Part shown: in pieces, positions 30,741 through 34,019 of the stretch | Position numbering within the stretch: the stretch's first letter is position 1 | Layout: every line of letters begins with the position of its first letter | Origin: Streptomyces panaciradicis | Lineage (GTDB): Bacteria > Actinomycetota > Actinomycetes > Streptomycetales > Streptomycetaceae | NCBI RefSeq assembly: GCF_023516615.1 | Contig: NZ_JAMGBF010000160.1 | Span: forward strand, 1 to 34,019 | DNA length: 34,019 bases | Reading direction: 5' to 3' | Position numbers and translations under genes: made by a program | Notes under the pieces: model-generated | Told to the model about the DNA's origin: nothing | Databases searched by the model: none | The model's input: only the letters and a program-made list of their open reading frames with translations

Positions 30741-31688
30741 ATGCCTGCTGTTGCGCTGGCCGTCACCGACGGCATGCTCCACTACGAACTCTCCGTGGCC
30801 GTCGAGGTCTTCGGAGCCGACCTAACCCACATCCTGGACCCCTGGTACGACTTCTCCCTCTGCGGAAGCGGTCCGGTGCACGTCGGCCGCTTCCGCCTGG
30901 AACCCGACCGCGGACTCGACCACCTCGCGCATGCGGACACAGTGATCGTCCCTGGCTGGGCCGACACCGACCGCGACCCGCCCACTGAGCTGGTTGAGGC
31001 GGTGCGTGCGGCCCACACGGCCGGTGCCCGCGTGGCTTCACTGTGCACGGGCGCCTTTGTCCTGGGCGCGGCAGGACTGCTCGACGGCAGGCGCGCCACC
31101 ACACACTGGGCCCACACGCAGGACCTGGCCCGGCGCCACCCGGCGGCCACCGTCGATCCGGACGTCCTCTACGTCGACAACGGCGACGTCCTCACCTCCG
31201 CGGGCAAGGCCGCCGCCATGGACCTGTGCCTGCACCTGGTCCGCCTCGACCACGGCTCGGCCAACGCCAACAAGATCGCACGACGCCTGGTTATCCCACC
31301 CCACCGCGACGGCGGCCAGGCCCAGTTCATCGCCACACCCCTCCCCGCCCCAGGCAACAACCCCCTGGGCGAGCTCTTCTCCTGGGTGCTCGAGCGGCTG
31401 GACCAGCCGCTGACCGTGGAGGACCTGGCCCGCCATGCCCGCATGAGCTCACGCCACCTCGGCCGCCACTTCAAGCACCTCACCGGCACCACGCCACTGC
31501 AATGGCTCCACACCCAGCGTATTCGCCACGCCCAGGAACTGCTGGAGACCACCGACGCCACCGTGGACACCATCGCCGCGGCCACCGGCATGGGCACCGC
31601 CACCACCCTGCGCCGCCACTTCCACCGAAGCGTCGGCGTCGCGCCCGACACCTACCGCCGCACCTTCCGTCCCCAACGAAAGGAGTAG
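30741..31688 (+). CDS. AraC/GlxA-family transcription regulator, 315 aa
   Basis: The N-terminal ~170 residues are a DJ-1/PfpI-like amidotransferase domain: HYELSVAVEVFGADLTHIL, HADTVIVPGWAD, and a nucleophile-elbow-like RVASLCTGAFVLGAAGLL followed by RRATTHWAHTQDL. The last ~100 residues are an AraC DNA-binding domain with two helix-turn-helices (VEDLARHARMSSRHLGRHFK and TIAAATGMGTATTLRRHFHR). GlxA-type proteins act as transcription factors that sense small molecules. It probably controls the divergent dehydrogenase gene at 29566-30612. The likely leaderless start is discussed under 30728. Confidence 0.9.
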   Translation: MPAVALAVTDGMLHYELSVAVEVFGADLTHILDPWYDFSLCGSGPVHVGRFRLEPDRGLDHLAHADTVIVPGWADTDRDPPTELVEAVRAAHTAGARVASLCTGAFVLGAAGLLDGRRATTHWAHTQDLARRHPAATVDPDVLYVDNGDVLTSAGKAAAMDLCLHLVRLDHGSANANKIARRLVIPPHRDGGQAQFIATPLPAPGNNPLGELFSWVLERLDQPLTVEDLARHARMSSRHLGRHFKHLTGTTPLQWLHTQRIRHAQELLETTDATVDTIAAATGMGTATTLRRHFHRSVGVAPDTYRRTFRPQRKE

Positions 31689-31870
31689 TTCCAAGGCCCG
31701 GCGGCCGATCGAACAGCGCCAAGGCACGGTGCCGTCCGAAGTGGTGAACAAACGCTGCCCAAACTCGGGCTCTGGTCCACTTCTTGTGGTGCGGTCACAC
31801 GCTGTTCTCTCTCGGGTCGTCTACTGGGATGATCGCCTGATGTTTCACGCTGGGGGGGGCTGGGCCTGTC

Positions 31871-32338
31871 ATGAGCGAGTGGTCGCTGGAGGTGCTTGAG
31901 GTCTTGGAGGCTTCTGGATGGACGGCAGGCAGGCGAGTCGACACGACCGGCTGGCGGTCCAGGTTCGAAGCGGTCGGCATCCTCATGCACGACGCTGCGG
32001 AGAGGTTTCTCCAGGAGTTCGGGGGGCTGAGCGTGAGCGTCGGCGGCCCGGGAGTCAACCGTGCCCGGGAACCATTCGAGCTGGACCCGGAGCTGGCTTG
32101 GGGAGAGGATGACCGGTTCTCCGAGTGGAGCGACTCTTTGGGGAGACGTCTCTTCCCGCTCGGCGAGCTCGATCACGGCCGGTTCTTTCTCGGTATCGAT
32201 GAGGGCAGTGAGATCTGCCTTGTTGAGACCTGGGTCGCCAGTTTCGGGCCCATGCCGCGCGCCCTCGAAAATCTGATCCTTGGCGTGATGCCCCGCAGGA
32301 TCGATGACGATCACCGACAGTCGGATCAGGCCCGCTGA
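31871..32338 (+). CDS. SUKH-3-like immunity-type protein, 155 aa
   Basis: The protein begins MSEWSLEVLEVLEASGWTAG RRVDTTGW in two blocks, with AVGILMHDAAERFLQEFGGL, then GEDDRFSEWSDSLGRRLFPL and FFLGIDEGSEICLVETWVA. The order and the W/G/F pattern match SUKH-3 proteins, which often serve as immunity proteins for secreted toxins or appear as lone genes. No toxin gene is seen beside it. It lies directly next to the broken ISL3 transposase, five bases from its end, and may have moved with it. ATG 31871 has only a G-rich upstream stretch. Confidence 0.7.
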   Translation: MSEWSLEVLEVLEASGWTAGRRVDTTGWRSRFEAVGILMHDAAERFLQEFGGLSVSVGGPGVNRAREPFELDPELAWGEDDRFSEWSDSLGRRLFPLGELDHGRFFLGIDEGSEICLVETWVASFGPMPRALENLILGVMPRRIDDDHRQSDQAR

Positions 32339-32343
32339 CATGG

Positions 32344-33910
32344 TCATTTGGCGAGCAGGACGCGCTTGCGGAGGAGCTCGAATCCTGCGCGGCCGAACAT
32401 CTGGCGCTTGAGCATCTTGACCCGGTTGACATGGCCCTCGACGACACCGGAGTTCCACGGGTGGGAGAGGCCGGCGACGACGGCGTCAAGGTCGCGTAGG
32501 AGGTGGTGGGCGAACCGGTTGAGACTGCGCAGGCCGGAAGCTGCTTTGGCTGATTCGATCCACTCTGGCAGTTGGTCGCCTTGCAGTTCGGTGACCATGT
32601 GGGCGAAGGTCTGCACGTGCTTGGCGAGGACGTCCAGCTCGGGGCAGTTGGCCAGCACGGCCTTGAGTTGGATCCGGTGGCTCTCGATCAGGGCGTCCGG
32701 GTGGGTCAGGAGCCAGCGGGTCACGGCGCGGGCCGATGGCGGCCGGTGTCCGACCGGCTGGGGTTTGCCGCGCAGAGTCCTGCTCACGTAGTTGCGGACG
32801 TTGCCGTAGCCGTCCGGGTAGCCCTGCTCTCTGATCTCCTCCCACAGCTTCCAGGCGTTGGTGCAGCCTTCCTGCCAGCGCAGGTCGAGGTAGGGCTTGT
32901 AGGTGTCGAGCTTGGTCGCGCGGCTTTGCCACTGGCCAGTGAACAGCTCCTCCGGTGTGGCTGCCCGGGAGAAGCGCAGGATCGTGTTGAGCGTCATCCC
33001 GAGCTGCCGGGCAACGGACCGCTTGCTGTGGCCGGCCTTCAACAGCGCGTGGATGGTGGCGTGCTTGGCGCGGGTGCGTTCGGCGAACCGGTGGCCCGTC
33101 GGCTAGGGCGATGACGCGGCCGGCTCCGCCTCCTCCGGTGGTTCATCAGGCGGTGCTGGTGCGGGGCGCAGGCAACCGCGGTGTCGGTAGACGCACTTCT
33201 CGGCGGCTTCGCCCAGGTTGTGCCAGAGATGCCACCGGTCCGCGATCTGTATGGCCTGTGGGGCGCCACGGGTCGCGCCCTCGGCGAAGAAAGGGGCTCG
33301 GTCGCGGCAGACGATCTCGATGCCGGGCCGCTCGGCGAGCCAGGCCGCCAGCGTGTCCGCCTCCCGGTCCGGCAGGAGATCGATCGGGCGGTGTGTCTCG
33401 ACGTCGACGAGCACCGTTCCGTAGATGCGGCCCTTGCGCTGGGCGTACTCGTCCATGCCGAACGCGGGGCGCCGTGACCGGAGGATCCGGCAGCGAGGCG
33501 ATCAGCCGCAGCAGGGTATTCCGGCTGACCGACGCTCCGAAGACATCCGTCACGCGAGCCCCGGCCCGGCCCGCGAGCGCGAGGCCGACCGAGATGAGCG
33601 TCGATCGCAACCGTTCCGTCCGCTGGCCGAACCGGCGAGTGAGCCCCGGAACCTGCTCGGCGAAGGTCTTGCGCGAACAGGAGCCCTCCGCGCAGACGAA
33701 CCGGCGCACCCTCAATGCCACCACGACAGACTTGCCCGCCGTCGGTAGATCGTGAGGAAACCGCAGATAGGAGCCGTGCATTCGCCCCGACAAGTACCCA
33801 CAGCCAGGGCAGGTCGCCTGCCGAGCAGTACTCAGGGCCTCGATCCGGACGACCGTGTCGGTTGCCTCGACCGACTCCACCAACACATTCTCCAGCGAGG
33901 AGAACAGCAA
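32344..33910 (-). pseudogene. ISL3-family transposase, broken by a frameshift and a stop
   Basis: The N-terminal part starts near TTG 33910 (LENVLVESVEATDTVVRIEA) and has a CPGC zinc-finger motif and a helix-turn-helix. Near 33455-33470 the frame shifts between DPPVTAPRV and MDEYAQRKGRIYG. The middle part holds DRWHLWHNLGEAAEKCVYRH. An in-frame TAG at 33103-33105 interrupts AASSP and PTGHRFAERTRAKH; the same frame continues to 32344 with SVARQLGMTLNTILRFSRA and the typical end SGVVEGHVNRVKMLKRQMFG. Catalytic D, D and E positions are recognisable. Two lesions make it inactive. The 5' flank (33911-34019) probably holds the end of the element, but no matching inverted repeat is found in the window. 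Confidence 0.8.
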
Positions 33911-34019
33911 CTCATCGAACTCCGGCCGTTACTTGATTCACGGCGCAGGACTGTCGACTACATCGCACACCGACCGGGCGATTTTCGGGCTATCTCAGAG
34001 GTCGTTCTCTTTCCGAACC

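Noticed and set aside
31793..31818. GGTCACA-N15-GGTC before the SUKH-like gene
   Set aside because: It differs in the first base of the -35 box and has a shorter spacer than any accepted site, so chance is likely.

Overview
The window looks like Streptomyces (or a close high-GC actinomycete) chromosome. Base composition is very GC-rich with G/C at third codon positions. GTG starts follow GGAGG-type ribosome sites. The gene families are typical of Streptomyces accessory DNA: SpoIIE-type PP2C phosphatase, large LuxR regulator, 14-TM MFS exporter, ECF sigma factor, GNATs and ISL3/IS5-type transposase remnants. Many decayed fragments suggest an unstable region such as a chromosome arm. That placement is inference.

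Layout. 1-5,300: end of an unknown gene, a two-domain VOC protein, two small proteins, a PP2C phosphatase and an MFS exporter. 5,300-12,000: LuxR/AAA regulator, GNAT and an orphan FtsX-like permease behind a perfect palindrome. 12,100-20,300: type II NADH dehydrogenase, coiled-coil/winged-helix protein, small coiled-coil protein with a coupled leader ORF, secreted cupin, methyltransferase, 2-hydroxyacid dehydrogenase, cytochrome b paralogue and exported alpha/beta hydrolase. 20,300-21,350: a graveyard of gene pieces. 21,500-26,100: carboxymuconolactone decarboxylase, alpha/beta hydrolase pseudogene, small membrane protein, ECF41/SigJ-like sigma factor, SDR, epimerase-like protein and a frameshifted copy of the first domain seen at position 162. 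26,600-34,000: hypothetical gene, IS remnants, GNAT, VOC protein, saccharopine-dehydrogenase-like enzyme, AraC-type regulator, SUKH-like protein and a broken ISL3 transposase.

The main discovery is a shared promoter. Thirteen sites read (T/C)GTCAC(A/G), 16 bases (17 in one case), then (G/A/T)GTC. Most lie at sensible distances upstream of a start codon. This is very close to the promoter known for ECF41/SigJ sigma factors (TGTCACA-N16-CGTC). An ECF41-like sigma gene sits in the same window beside the classic targets of that group: carboxymuconolactone decarboxylase, oxidoreductase and epimerase. The sites also precede a PP2C phosphatase, MFS exporter, NDH-2, cytochrome b, methyltransferase, hydroxyacid dehydrogenase and several small proteins. 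I infer a compact redox/membrane stress regulon. The sigma factor has lost nearly all of its C-terminal SnoaL-like control domain.

The window also carries duplicated parts: the 162 domain and its copy at 25,734, the two small coiled-coil proteins at 1.1 kb and 14.3 kb, and the MFS gene with a 5' fragment of a relative at 21.3 kb. This suggests the island grew by duplication and is now decaying.
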